This document shows positions 20,399 to 31,162 of a stretch of 64,000 bases of DNA, one piece after another. The translations under genes and the position numbers were made by a program. The stretch lies in the NCBI GenBank assembly GCA_902566635.1, contig CACFJP010000002.1, positions 59,326 to 123,325 of the forward strand. Direction: 5' to 3'. Every line of letters begins with the position of its first letter. Position 1 is the first letter of the stretch. Origin of the DNA: an uncultured Bacteroidota bacterium (GTDB taxonomy: Bacteria; Bacteroidota; Bacteroidia; Flavobacteriales; Flavobacteriaceae). Under the pieces are notes generated by a model. That model saw nothing but the letters and a program-made list of their open reading frames with translations, was not told where the DNA came from and ran no database searches.

Positions 20399-21029
20399 TT
20401 TTTCTTTTTTTGTTTTCTTTCGATTTATTAGGGCTTTTTTGTTTTGTTTTGCCCATTCCCATCGCATGATAGTATGCTGCTCGACTGAGGGGTTCATACT
20501 CGCCAGTCTGTCCAAGAAACACCAAATTTTCATCGTCGGATTTACGAAAACTATACTGTGCAAGATTACCAGTGCGTGTGCATACAGCATGAACTTTGGT
20601 GACGTATTCAGCAGTGGCCATCAAGTTGGGCATGGGACCAAAAGGGTTGCCTTTATAATCCATATCCAAGCCAGCTACAATCACACGAATGCCTTTGTTG
20701 GCGAGGTCATTGCAAACCGAAACGATTTCGTCATCAAAAAACTGCGCTTCGTCTATACCAACCACATCACAGTCATCGGCTAGAATGCGAATATTGGCAG
20801 CAGCAGGAACAGGGGTGGATCGGATTTCATTGGCATCATGCGAAACCACTTTGTCATCATCATACCGATTGTCAACAGTTGGCTTAAAAATTTCGACTTT
20901 TTGTTTGGCAAACTGTGCTCTCTTCAGTCGTCGAATGAGTTCTTCTGTTTTTCCTGAAAACATGGAACCACAGATGACTTCAATCCAACCGAATTGCTCT
21001 TCTTGATTAACTGTATTTTCGAGAAACAT
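20391..21029 (-). CDS. tdk: Thymidine kinase
   Basis: GWIEVICGSMFSGKTEELIRRLKRA, GIDEAQFFDD. Confidence 0.96.
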   Translation of the reverse strand: MFLENTVNQEEQFGWIEVICGSMFSGKTEELIRRLKRAQFAKQKVEIFKPTVDNRYDDDKVVSHDANEIRSTPVPAAANIRILADDCDVVGIDEAQFFDDEIVSVCNDLANKGIRVIVAGLDMDYKGNPFGPMPNLMATAEYVTKVHAVCTRTGNLAQYSFRKSDDENLVFLGQTGEYEPLSRAAYYHAMGMGKTKQKSPNKSKENKKRKSG

Positions 21030-21196
21030 AGTCTGTGATTTTATTGCTCACCTGCCACTCACAAAGGTATTAAAATCATAATACCCATGTAAGAACTGGG
21101 GATAAATAATCATAATGCTATGGAAAGGAAGATAATTGCAAAAGAAATGACTTATCTTTAGTCCTCAACATATCCACCCCACATAAATATAAGACC

Positions 21197-21880
21197 TTGG
21201 AAATCCAGTCATCCACACTTTATGTTGTTCCTACGCCGATTGGTAATTTGGCTGACATCACTCATCGTTCAATTCATCTTCTTTCACAAGTGGAGTTGAT
21301 TTTGTGTGAAGACACACGGGTAAGTCAAAAGCTGCTCAAACATTACAATATCGATACGCCAACCAAGTCTTATCACATGCATAATGAGCACCGAACAGTT
21401 GATCGACTTGTCGAACAACTTCAGCAAGGGATGTCAATGGCGTTGATTTCGGATGCGGGTACACCAGCGATTTCAGATCCTGGTTTTTTGTTGGTCAGGG
21501 CATGCTTACAATCAGGGGTCAATGTCACCAGCCTTCCTGGTCCGACTGCCTTTGTGCCAGCATTGGTGCAGAGTGGATTTCCCACAGATCGCTTTGTTTT
21601 TGAAGGGTTTTTACCTCACAAAAAAGGGCGAAAGTCTAGACTATCTCAACTGGCTGAAGAAACCAAAACAATAGTATTATACGAGTCACCTCATCGTATT
21701 TTGAAAACCCTCGCACAATGCGCGCAAGTGATGGGACCAGACAGACAAGCATCGATTTCTAGAGAGCTGACCAAAGCTTTTGAGGAAACTGTACGAGGAA
21801 CATTAGAAGAACTCGAAGCACATTTTACTGCGCATACACCCAAAGGCGAATTTGTGCTTATCATTCAAGGAAAAAACTGA
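21197..21880 (+). CDS. rsmI: 16S rRNA (cytidine-2'-O)-methyltransferase RsmI (TTG start)
   Basis: LYVVPTPIGNLADITHRSI, CEDTRVSQKLL, SDAGTPAISDPGFLLV. Confidence 0.96.
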   Translation: MEIQSSTLYVVPTPIGNLADITHRSIHLLSQVELILCEDTRVSQKLLKHYNIDTPTKSYHMHNEHRTVDRLVEQLQQGMSMALISDAGTPAISDPGFLLVRACLQSGVNVTSLPGPTAFVPALVQSGFPTDRFVFEGFLPHKKGRKSRLSQLAEETKTIVLYESPHRILKTLAQCAQVMGPDRQASISRELTKAFEETVRGTLEELEAHFTAHTPKGEFVLIIQGKN

Positions 21881-21881
21881 T

Positions 21882-23573
21882 ATGCGCTGGCTTGTTCAAC
21901 CCAACCCCAACCAAGAAACTGTGCAATCACTTGCCAAAGCATTGAGTGTACCATCGGTTGTTGCGCAACTCTTGGTGCAAAGAGGCGTTACCACTTTTGA
22001 TGCAGCCAAACAATTTTTTCGTCCCGATTGGAGTGATCTGCACGATCCTTTTTTAATGAAAGACATGAAGAAAGCAGTTGATCGTTTACAAGATGCCATC
22101 AAGAATAACGAGACCATCATGGTGTTTGGCGATTATGACGTAGATGGTACAAGTTCTGTGGCATTGCTTGTTCATTATTTGAGGAGTCAAAAGTGCAATG
22201 TCATTTCATACATCCCTGATCGCTATGCTGAGGGCTATGGTCTTTCGGAGCAAGGCATCGACAAGGCAGTTGAGGAAGGTGTTGGGTTGCTTTTCACATT
22301 GGATTGTGGTATCAAGGCAGTTGAGTTGATTGCTGATGCCAACCAAAAGGGGCTTGATGTCATCATTTGTGACCATCACACGCCGGGCGAGCAACTCCCT
22401 GCTGCACATGCAATTTTAGATCCCAAGCGACCCGATTGCAACTACCCCTTTGATGGACTTTGCGGTTGTGGTGTGGTGTTTAAACTCATTCAAGCCCACG
22501 CAAGCACACTGGGGATTAAAGTACAAGAATTGCAGCCCTATTTAGATTTGGTCGCCACAGCATCAGCGGCAGATATTGTGCCCATTCTCGATGAGAATCG
22601 AGTGCTTACCTATTTTGGAATGCAGGTCTATAAGCAGTCTCCACGCCCTGGGTTGATGGCCTTGTTGGGCGAACGAAAAGAACGAGTGATCACTGTTACT
22701 GATTTGGTTTTTCGAGTGGCACCACGCATCAACGCAGCAGGGCGGATGAAGCATGGCACCTATGCTGTGGAACTCTTGTTGAGCGACAGCATAGAAGAAG
22801 CGACCAATCGTGCTGAAGCGATTGAGGTGTTTAACGAGGATCGAAAAAAATTGGATAGAGAGATTACCGAACAGGCCCTAGCACAAATCGAAGAGACCAG
22901 CCAAACCGACAAGGCAAGTACCGTTGTTTATGACCCAGATTGGCACAAGGGCGTGATTGGGATTGTGGCCTCACGACTGATCGAAACGCACTATAAACCC
23001 ACGGTGGTTTTTACACGTTCTGGGAATGTACTCACCGCCTCAGCACGTTCGGTTCGGGGCTTTGATTTGTATGCCGCCCTATCCGCATGCCAAGACCATA
23101 TCATTCAGTTTGGGGGTCATAAATATGCGGCGGGCTTAACGATTCGCCCCGAACAATACGATGGTTTTTGTCAGCGGTTTGAAGAGGTGGTATCCAAACA
23201 AATACAACCCGAACAACAAGAGCGGACTTTGTCAATCGATATAGAAATCCCCATTACGGAAATCACGCCCAAGTTTTATCGGATTGTCAATCAGATGGCG
23301 CCATTTGGCCCAGGCAATATGCGACCGGTGTTGTTGTCAAAAGGAGTTGCAGATCGCGGTTATGCCAAGCGAGTTGGTTCTGATGAGACGCATCTTAAAT
23401 GCTCGTTTGTGGCAGGCACCCAATCGATTGACGCCATTGGTTTTGGATTGGGGGACGCTTTAGAAATCGTGCAATCTTCGGCTTGTGACATTGTCTATGT
23501 GGTCGATGAAAATGAGTGGAATGGCAAAACGAGTTTACAGTTAAACCTTAAGGGGATTCAAAACAATCAATAA
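21882..23573 (+). CDS. recJ: Single-stranded-DNA exonuclease RecJ
   Basis: VFGDYDVDGTSSVALL, ICDHHTPGEQLP, GGHKYAAGL. Confidence 0.97.
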   Translation: MRWLVQPNPNQETVQSLAKALSVPSVVAQLLVQRGVTTFDAAKQFFRPDWSDLHDPFLMKDMKKAVDRLQDAIKNNETIMVFGDYDVDGTSSVALLVHYLRSQKCNVISYIPDRYAEGYGLSEQGIDKAVEEGVGLLFTLDCGIKAVELIADANQKGLDVIICDHHTPGEQLPAAHAILDPKRPDCNYPFDGLCGCGVVFKLIQAHASTLGIKVQELQPYLDLVATASAADIVPILDENRVLTYFGMQVYKQSPRPGLMALLGERKERVITVTDLVFRVAPRINAAGRMKHGTYAVELLLSDSIEEATNRAEAIEVFNEDRKKLDREITEQALAQIEETSQTDKASTVVYDPDWHKGVIGIVASRLIETHYKPTVVFTRSGNVLTASARSVRGFDLYAALSACQDHIIQFGGHKYAAGLTIRPEQYDGFCQRFEEVVSKQIQPEQQERTLSIDIEIPITEITPKFYRIVNQMAPFGPGNMRPVLLSKGVADRGYAKRVGSDETHLKCSFVAGTQSIDAIGFGLGDALEIVQSSACDIVYVVDENEWNGKTSLQLNLKGIQNNQ

Positions 23574-23612
23574 GCTGTGTAAATGCTAACTTTTTCCGAA
23601 ATTTGAAAAAAA

Positions 23613-24617
23613 ATGGACTTGATGAATTCAACAGAAGATCATACGCAAATGTTATCCTCTCGCGGTTATGTGACGACACCCATAGCCGAAGGCCTCGATT
23701 ATGTAGCGGAGATCAAGCGGCTCAAAAAAGAAAAAAACGCAGTCCTCTTGGCGCACTATTATCAGGAGGATGCGATTCAAGATCTTGCCGATTTTTTGGG
23801 CGATAGTTTGTATTTGGCTCAGGCAGCAGCCGAGGTTGATGCGGATGTGATTGTGTTTGCAGGGGTTCATTTTATGGCTGAAACAGCCAAAATCATCAAT
23901 CCGACAAAAAAAGTATTACTTTCCGACTTGAAGGCAGGATGTTCACTTGCGGACTCATGCCCACCCCAAGATTTTGCGGCCTTTAAAGCCCAAAACCCCG
24001 ATGCAGTCGTGGTGACCTATATCAATTGTTCAGCGGAGATAAAAGCCTTGAGTGATTTGGTTTGTACCTCAAGTAATGCAAAAAAAATCATTGAAAGCAT
24101 TCCAAAAGATCAGCAGATTATTTTTGCGCCAGACAAACATTTGGGTCGTTATCTGATCAAAGAAACCGGCCGTGATATGCTACTTTGGGACGGGTCATGT
24201 GTCGTACATGAGGCCTTTTCCTTTGAAAAAATTATACAACTCGTCAAGCAATATCCCAAGGCAAAATTTATTGCCCACCCTGAAAGCCCTGAGGATATTT
24301 TGGCAATTGCACATTTTATTGGAAGTACATCTAAGCTTATTGATTTTGCAATAACGGATGATACCAATGAATTTATCGTAGCTACAGAGGCAGGGATTTT
24401 ACATGAAATGAATAAACGCGCACCCAACAAGACCTTTATTCCTGCTCCTGTCGATGATGATACTTGTGCCTGTAGTGAGTGCGCCTTTATGAAGCTCAAC
24501 ACTTTAGAGAAACTCTATCGTTGTCTGGCTTTTGAACAGCCCGAAATTCAGCTTGATCAGGCACTGATGAGTCAAGCGAGACTTCCGATTGAACGCATGT
24601 TAACCCTTTCTAAATAA
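23613..24617 (+). CDS. nadA: Quinolinate synthase
   Basis: [49 protein letters not shown]. Confidence 0.97.
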   Translation: MDLMNSTEDHTQMLSSRGYVTTPIAEGLDYVAEIKRLKKEKNAVLLAHYYQEDAIQDLADFLGDSLYLAQAAAEVDADVIVFAGVHFMAETAKIINPTKKVLLSDLKAGCSLADSCPPQDFAAFKAQNPDAVVVTYINCSAEIKALSDLVCTSSNAKKIIESIPKDQQIIFAPDKHLGRYLIKETGRDMLLWDGSCVVHEAFSFEKIIQLVKQYPKAKFIAHPESPEDILAIAHFIGSTSKLIDFAITDDTNEFIVATEAGILHEMNKRAPNKTFIPAPVDDDTCACSECAFMKLNTLEKLYRCLAFEQPEIQLDQALMSQARLPIERMLTLSK

Positions 24618-26177
24618 ATGCACACCGATGTTTTGGTTATCGGAACGGGTTTGGCTGGATTGAGTTATGCTCTACAGCTGAGTCAACGTAAACCAAAGAC
24701 AAACATACTGCTGATTTCTAAGCGAGACCTTATGGAGGGAAACACCAAATATGCGCAAGGTGGGATAGCGGTGGTTTCAAATTTTAAATCCGATTCTTAT
24801 GCACAGCATGCTCAGGATACGATTGCAGCGGGAAGTGCCGAAAACAATCCTAGGGTAGTTGACTTTGTGGTTCGTGAAGGGCCATCGTGTTTGGAGGAAC
24901 TCATCGCTTGGGGTGCCAATTTTGACAAGGAAGGAAAGCAACTACATTTGGGAAAAGAGGGCGGCCATTCAGCCAATCGAATTGTTCATCACAAGGATCA
25001 ATCAGGACTGCATGTACTTACGACCTTGATCGACAAGGTGAGGTCGCTTCACAATGTTACCCTTTTGGAAAAACACACCTTGGTGGATTTAATCACTGAC
25101 CACCATTTGGGTGAACAAGGAGGAAATCGTTGTTATGGGGCCTATGTCATATCCAAAGACGATGAAAAGATATTAAAACTCACAGCGCAAGTGACGATTC
25201 TTTCGACTGGAGGTGCAGGGCAAGTCTATGAAAATACAACCAATCCCAGTGCAGCCACCGGCGATGGTTTGGGAGCTGCATACCGGGCAAAGGTTCGGAT
25301 TAAAAACCTCCACTATGTCCAATTTCACCCTACAGCTTTATACCCCAAAATCGATGGAGCTACCTTTCTGATTTCAGAGGCGGTAAGAGGAGCAGGAGCC
25401 TATTTGCGAAACGAAAAAGGGGTGCGATTTATGGAGCATTATGACGACCGCATGGAACTCGCACCAAGAGATATTGTATCTCGTTCAATCTATGCTGAGG
25501 TACAGCAGCAAAAACACCCTTTTGTTTTCTTAGACCTATCACATCTCGATTCAAAAACGGTTCGAGACCAATTCCCTACCATTTTGGCCAGTTGTCAGCA
25601 AGTCGGAATCGATGTATTTAAAGAGGGAATCCCTGTATATCCTGCCGCTCATTACTTCTGTGGAGGGATAGATGTTGATGATCACAGCCAATCGAGTATG
25701 GCGGGGCTTTACGCAATCGGCGAATGTAGCCATACGGGACTGCATGGAGCGAATCGACTCGCATCAAACTCTTTATTAGAAGCACTGGTTTTTGCTGCTC
25801 GAGCTGCAGCACATAGTGTCGAGTTTATGGATGAGAACCCACTCCCAAACTCCTTTTTTGAAAAGATACCACAGTGGAATGGTACAGAAGACATTTCCAA
25901 TGAGAAAAATGAAAGCATTCAAAATCTGCGAAAACAATTGCAAACGCTGATGGCCCAGTATGTTGGGATCGAAAAATCACATCAAAGTTTAGAAGTTGCC
26001 GAAGATCGCTTACACGATATTTATATGGCCACAAAAGCACTATACCAAGAGAACAAACTCACCCCACAGCTGACCACATTGCGAAATATGGTAAGTGTTT
26101 CTTATTTGATCATTAAGCAGTCACAGGAAGCCAAAGAAAACAAAGGGGTATTTTATAATTTGGATTATGTCAACTGA
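24618..26177 (+). CDS. nadB: L-aspartate oxidase
   Basis: VLVIGTGLAGLSYAL FAD motif, RVRFMEHYDDRMELAPRDIVSR-like region, GLHGANRLASNSLLEALVF. Confidence 0.97.
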   Translation: MHTDVLVIGTGLAGLSYALQLSQRKPKTNILLISKRDLMEGNTKYAQGGIAVVSNFKSDSYAQHAQDTIAAGSAENNPRVVDFVVREGPSCLEELIAWGANFDKEGKQLHLGKEGGHSANRIVHHKDQSGLHVLTTLIDKVRSLHNVTLLEKHTLVDLITDHHLGEQGGNRCYGAYVISKDDEKILKLTAQVTILSTGGAGQVYENTTNPSAATGDGLGAAYRAKVRIKNLHYVQFHPTALYPKIDGATFLISEAVRGAGAYLRNEKGVRFMEHYDDRMELAPRDIVSRSIYAEVQQQKHPFVFLDLSHLDSKTVRDQFPTILASCQQVGIDVFKEGIPVYPAAHYFCGGIDVDDHSQSSMAGLYAIGECSHTGLHGANRLASNSLLEALVFAARAAAHSVEFMDENPLPNSFFEKIPQWNGTEDISNEKNESIQNLRKQLQTLMAQYVGIEKSHQSLEVAEDRLHDIYMATKALYQENKLTPQLTTLRNMVSVSYLIIKQSQEAKENKGVFYNLDYVN

Positions 26178-27030
26178 TTTTTCAAAAACATATAAAGATC
26201 AATTGTTGATTTGTATCGATCAAGCCATAACAGAAGATATCGGTCATGGCGACCAAACCTCACTTGCCATTTTTGAAGCTGCTCATCAGTCGTCGGCTCA
26301 GCTGATTGCCAAAGGAGATGGGGTATTTGCTGGGTTTGGCTTTGTTCAAATGTTGTTTGAACGCCATGCGCCAGATGCACAAGTGATCGACCAACAGAAA
26401 GAAGGATCACCATTTAAGACAGGGGATATATTGCTACAGTTGAAGGGAAATACCCAATCAATTCTCTCCTTAGAACGCATTGCTCTAAATACACTTCAGC
26501 GCATGAGTGGGATTGCCAAAATCACAAATTCCTTACAGCAAAAGATCATGCACACCTCTTGCCAATTGTTGGACACCAGAAAAACCACTCCTAATTTTCG
26601 CATTGCTGAAAAGTGGGCTGTTGCGATCGGAGGTGGTACCAATCACCGAATGGGGTTATACGATGCCATCATGGTCAAAGACAATCATATCGATTTTTTA
26701 GGAGGTATCCCCGCCACGCTTGCAAAAGTCAAAGCCTATTTGGATGGGCTTGAGCATCCGATTCCTGTGATTGTAGAAACAAGGAACCTAGAACAAATCG
26801 ATCACTGTATGGATTTCCCTTGGGTGGAGCGCATTTTGCTTGACAACATGACGCCAAAAGAAGTACAATCTGCCGTATCCCATATCGCAGGAGCCGTTTC
26901 AACAGAATCTTCTGGAAATATAACCCCCCAAAATATTGTTTCCTATGCCGAGACGGGGGTTGATTTTGTATCCTTAGGGTTTCTAACACATTCTGCACCA
27001 ATTGTAGATATGAGTTTGGTAAAAGTCTAG
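26167..27030 (+). CDS. nadC: Nicotinate-nucleotide pyrophosphorylase (carboxylating)
   Basis: ITEDIGHGDQTS, LQRMSGIAKIT, LLDTRKTTPNFRIAEKWAV, GGGTNHRMGLYDAIMVKDNH. Confidence 0.97.
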   Translation: MSTDFSKTYKDQLLICIDQAITEDIGHGDQTSLAIFEAAHQSSAQLIAKGDGVFAGFGFVQMLFERHAPDAQVIDQQKEGSPFKTGDILLQLKGNTQSILSLERIALNTLQRMSGIAKITNSLQQKIMHTSCQLLDTRKTTPNFRIAEKWAVAIGGGTNHRMGLYDAIMVKDNHIDFLGGIPATLAKVKAYLDGLEHPIPVIVETRNLEQIDHCMDFPWVERILLDNMTPKEVQSAVSHIAGAVSTESSGNITPQNIVSYAETGVDFVSLGFLTHSAPIVDMSLVKV

Positions 27031-27034
27031 GCAT

Positions 27035-27064
27035 AAAAAAACCCTCCGCAAGGGAGGGTTTTAA
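27035..27064. terminator. Bidirectional terminator between nadC and TBDR
   Basis: AAAAAAACCCTCC-GCAA-GGGAGGGTTTT between convergent genes; A tract on one side, T tract on the other. Confidence 0.8.
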
Positions 27065-27078
27065 GTTGATCAAAGACA

Positions 27079-29460
27079 CTAGAATCGGTAAGTTAATCCG
27101 AGTGTATATGTTCTACCATAACCAATGTCAACGCTGTTCTCGACGTTTACTCCTTTGTAGCTATAAGTCGAAGGAGTCATAGGGTCAGCATCAAACATTT
27201 GCTCGATATAAAACTCATCGAAAAGGTTGTAAACGGACAACCTTGCTTGAAGTGAATTATCACCAACGGGAATCCGATAGTTTAAAGATGCATCGACTAG
27301 AGTGTAATTTGGAAGTTTAGGTGTCCCATTGTTATCAGACGTAGAGAAAACACCTGGTAATCCATTAACACCATCTTCAAAATCAGCGTAGCCATATAAA
27401 TCAGCATAGTGATTTAAAGAGATATCAAAAGTAGATACATCGCTAATCACATGTGTCAATTCAAAACCTCCAGTTGTTTGGGCAGCAGAACCAACTTTAA
27501 CGTCTTTAAGATATAAGGTTCCTCCTTGTGAAATTTCAGTCCCAGATTCATTAAAAGTAGTAGAAGTTACATTAGAGTTGTATACCCAATCTCCGATAGA
27601 TGCATATGCTCTAAGCATAAAATTAGAGGAGGGTCTATACATCAACTGAGCTTCTACACCAGAGTGGACTTGGCTGATTGGACTTGTTTTTGAAAAACTT
27701 TGCAACTGACCATTTTCAAAACTAGACGATGTTAGGACTCTATTATCCCAAGTTGTTGTGTAGAAGTCAACAATCGCTTTAAAATTGCTAGACTCGTATG
27801 TATACCCCAATTCAAACCCAGTAATTTCTTCATTTACAACATCAGGGTTCAAATCGTTCGAATATCTCTCGTTACTAAAGAGATTCGAGTGGAAAGGCTG
27901 ACGATCATAAAATCCAAAGTTTGCATAAACCGAAGAGGATGAAGATAAATCAATCGAGGCACCGAGCTTTATATTAAACCCTTGATTTGTTACTTTTTCA
28001 GCTTTGCCAAGATCAAACATAAAGTCTTCTTTCTGATGCGATTGAGAAGAAACATTTGTCGATACATATAAAGAAGAACTATCTCCTTTATATTCAAGCT
28101 GAGCAAACGCACCAATGTAGTTTATGATTTCCTCATAGTCATATGAAATGGCATATTCGCTTCTATCACCAGTCTCAATATCTCCAAAAACCTCCCAGGG
28201 GTTGTAAGACACAGATTTTGTTGCGCCTTTATAAGATGAAAGCCCTAAAAAGTTGACAGGCGTTCTAAAGTGGATTCCATTATACAATCGTCCATCTAGA
28301 CCGACATTTAGCGTAAGGTTGTCAGAAAGATCGGTATTATAATTTGTTACAAAACCGTACCAGTTGTGAGAGTTGATGGATGCCTTGATGATACCACCAT
28401 TACCAGAATAGCTAGGATCTATATTTTGAGCAACTACAGCGTCATAATCAAGGTAATTAAAATCCATATCTTCATCAGCGGTAGAGTTTGCAGCGCCATA
28501 AAAATCTCCTTCGGGATATGCAAAACCTCCACGTCCATTAGAACCATAAACAACAGTTGACAGAGAACTGTTATCGTCTATGTTCCAATCCCATGAGATG
28601 TTATAAAGCGGCTTGTGGTAAAAGTTTCTTCCCCATGGAATTTTTTCACCATCTAAATAACCACCACCATCTGAAAAATCTCTTCCATATTCAATGAATG
28701 ATCCCAGCGAATCTTGACCGCCAGCACCATGCCATTGAGGAGCCCCTGTAATAAACATATTGAAGATATGATTGTCGTTTGGCTTATATCCAATAGAGAA
28801 GTAATATGTTTGCCCTTGACCTTGTGAAAACCAATGGTTTCCATCCCCTGACCAGTGTCCCAAAAGCATAGAAAATGCCCAGCCATTGTCATTCAAACCA
28901 GTTGACAAATAAGCTGAATTTCTGAAGTAGTTGTTTGAACCAGCCATGGATTTATAAAATCCACCAGCTTGTTGATCGACAGTTTTTGTTATAATATTTA
29001 CTGTACCACCAACTGAAGACACAGCAAGTTTAGATGCACCCAAACCACGTTGAATTTCAACTTCTTCGGCAACATCCATTAGGCCACTCCAGTTTGACCA
29101 GTAAACTTTACCATCTTCAACAGCATTTACCGGCTGACCGTTAATCATAAAGGCAATGTTGGTTTGTTCAAAACCCCTTAGAAACATATTTCCATCACCA
29201 AATCCACCACCTCTGTTGACTGTAATTGAAGGAGTCGATCGCATGGTTTCTATGAGATCAAAGTATCCTCCCTTTTTTTCAATATCACTTGCAGTTATTG
29301 TACTCACAGCAATAGGGGTAACCCTATCCTTCGCAAGGTCGATAATTCCACCCATAACCTCAACTTCATCAAGATCAGTCACAAGAATGGAATCTTTTGC
29401 TTGTTGAGCGTATGAAATGCTCAGCATCATTATAAATACTGTATAAATTAGTTTTTTCAT
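27079..29460 (-). CDS. TonB-dependent receptor
   Basis: Signal peptide, plug domain (SVGGTVNIITK), long beta-barrel, terminal aromatic GRTYTLGLTYRF. Confidence 0.93.
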   Translation of the reverse strand: MKKLIYTVFIMMLSISYAQQAKDSILVTDLDEVEVMGGIIDLAKDRVTPIAVSTITASDIEKKGGYFDLIETMRSTPSITVNRGGGFGDGNMFLRGFEQTNIAFMINGQPVNAVEDGKVYWSNWSGLMDVAEEVEIQRGLGASKLAVSSVGGTVNIITKTVDQQAGGFYKSMAGSNNYFRNSAYLSTGLNDNGWAFSMLLGHWSGDGNHWFSQGQGQTYYFSIGYKPNDNHIFNMFITGAPQWHGAGGQDSLGSFIEYGRDFSDGGGYLDGEKIPWGRNFYHKPLYNISWDWNIDDNSSLSTVVYGSNGRGGFAYPEGDFYGAANSTADEDMDFNYLDYDAVVAQNIDPSYSGNGGIIKASINSHNWYGFVTNYNTDLSDNLTLNVGLDGRLYNGIHFRTPVNFLGLSSYKGATKSVSYNPWEVFGDIETGDRSEYAISYDYEEIINYIGAFAQLEYKGDSSSLYVSTNVSSQSHQKEDFMFDLGKAEKVTNQGFNIKLGASIDLSSSSSVYANFGFYDRQPFHSNLFSNERYSNDLNPDVVNEEITGFELGYTYESSNFKAIVDFYTTTWDNRVLTSSSFENGQLQSFSKTSPISQVHSGVEAQLMYRPSSNFMLRAYASIGDWVYNSNVTSTTFNESGTEISQGGTLYLKDVKVGSAAQTTGGFELTHVISDVSTFDISLNHYADLYGYADFEDGVNGLPGVFSTSDNNGTPKLPNYTLVDASLNYRIPVGDNSLQARLSVYNLFDEFYIEQMFDADPMTPSTYSYKGVNVENSVDIGYGRTYTLGLTYRF

Positions 29461-29548
29461 AAGATTAAATAGTTAAATTAGTTGGTTAAATTTACAAAAA
29501 ACACCAGCCCTGATGTTAACAAATTGTAATGGATTTCTCAACAGTTCA

Positions 29549-31162
29549 TTAACCCTTGTAGGTTCGAAGTAGGCTCGAAGTAGAACTATCGTGTGCGCCC
29601 CCCTTTTTGTTGACAATTTCTTTAAAAATTGTATTCGCCAATTGCTTGCCTAGCTCTACGCCCCATTGGTCATAGCTGTAAATATTCCAAAGAATACCTT
29701 CCACAAAAATTTTGTGCTCATACATCGCAACGAGTTTTCCCAAACTAGAAGGCGTTAGCTTGTCAATCAGCAGGGTCGTTGTAGGCTTGTTTCCAGTAAA
29801 GACTTTAAAGGGTACTAAAGATTCTTCGACTCCCTCATTGCGAACCGTTTTTTCTGTTTTTCCTTTCATCAAGGCTTCGGTTTGTGCAAAAAAGTTTGCC
29901 ATCAGTTTGTCGTGGTGATCTTGCTTGCCGTGCAGGGGTGTTTTAAAACCGATAAAATGTGCAGGGATCAGCTTGGTTCCTTGATGAATCAATTGGAAAA
30001 AGGCATGTTGGGAATTGGTGCCTGGCTCCCCCCAAATCAGATTTCCTGTTTGATAGTCAACAGCATTGCCCTCGCGGTCAACACTCTTCCCATTGCTCTC
30101 CATGATGCCTTGTTGCAAGTAGGCAGGCAGTCGGTGGAGGTATTGGGTGTAAGGGATAATCGCTTCGCTTTCTGCTCCGTAAAAGTTATTGTACCACAAG
30201 GTGATCAGCGCAAGGACGACAGGGATGTTTTCATGCAAAGGCGTGTTCGCAAAATGTGTATCCATGGCGTGAGCCCCTTGAAGAAGTTCTTCAAAATGAT
30301 TAGGACCAACACCTAGGGCAATCGATAGTCCGACAGCGCTCCACAAGGAAAAACGCCCACCAACCCAATCGTTCATTGGAAACACATTGTTGGGATCAAT
30401 TCCAAAGTCGTTGATCATTTGCAAATTGGTTGATACTGCTACAAAGTGATTGGCTACAGCCTTTTCTCCGAGGGCATCCACCAGCCACTGTTTGGCAGTG
30501 GTAGCATTGCTCAAGGTTTCTTGGGTGGTAAAGGACTTCGACACCACCACAAACAGAGTTGTTTCTGGGTTTAGGTTCTGAAGGACTTCAATTACATGAT
30601 CCCCATCCACGTTGGACATAAAGTGCAAGTTGAGATGGGTTTTATAATATGCAAGTGCTTCTGTAATCATCATAGGCCCTAAGTCCGAACCTCCGATGCC
30701 GATGTTCACGACGTCGGTAAAAGCTTGTCCGTTGCTGCTGGTAATGCTTCCGTCAATCACCCCTTGGCTAAAGCTTTTGATTTGATCGATGACGGCATGA
30801 ACGCCTGGAATAATATTTTCATTATCCACTCGAACATCCTGATTGCTAGGGGCACGTAGGGCAGTGTGTAGTACTGCTCTCCCCTCTGTAGCGTTGATCA
30901 TCGACCCACCAAAGTAGTGATTCATCGCTTCTTTGAGTTGGCATTCTTCTGCGAGTGCAGTCAATAGATCGAGGGTCTCTTGCGTCAGGTGATTTTTGGA
31001 AAAATCGACATAAAAATCTTCCCAACTAATGCGAAACTGCTCTCCCCGTTTGGGGTCATTCGCAAAAAGGTTTTGCAGCGATACACCCTGTGTTTCTTTA
31101 CAGTGTTTCTGTAGTTTTTTCCAAGCTGCTGTCGTCGTTGGATTGATTGTTGGTAATGGCAT
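29549..31162 (-). CDS. pgi: Glucose-6-phosphate isomerase
   Basis: VNIGIGGSDLGPMMITEAL, NDWVGGRFSLWSAVGLSIAL, GEPGTNSQHAFFQLIHQGTKLIPAHF. Start taken at MPLPTINPTTTAAWKKLQ. Confidence 0.96.
   Translation of the reverse strand: MPLPTINPTTTAAWKKLQKHCKETQGVSLQNLFANDPKRGEQFRISWEDFYVDFSKNHLTQETLDLLTALAEECQLKEAMNHYFGGSMINATEGRAVLHTALRAPSNQDVRVDNENIIPGVHAVIDQIKSFSQGVIDGSITSSNGQAFTDVVNIGIGGSDLGPMMITEALAYYKTHLNLHFMSNVDGDHVIEVLQNLNPETTLFVVVSKSFTTQETLSNATTAKQWLVDALGEKAVANHFVAVSTNLQMINDFGIDPNNVFPMNDWVGGRFSLWSAVGLSIALGVGPNHFEELLQGAHAMDTHFANTPLHENIPVVLALITLWYNNFYGAESEAIIPYTQYLHRLPAYLQQGIMESNGKSVDREGNAVDYQTGNLIWGEPGTNSQHAFFQLIHQGTKLIPAHFIGFKTPLHGKQDHHDKLMANFFAQTEALMKGKTEKTVRNEGVEESLVPFKVFTGNKPTTTLLIDKLTPSSLGKLVAMYEHKIFVEGILWNIYSYDQWGVELGKQLANTIFKEIVNKKGGAHDSSTSSLLRTYKG

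Noticed and set aside
20399-20590. N-terminal extension of the alr ORF
   Set aside because: Overlaps tdk by about 200 nt; the GTG at 20398 gives a normal alanine racemase start.
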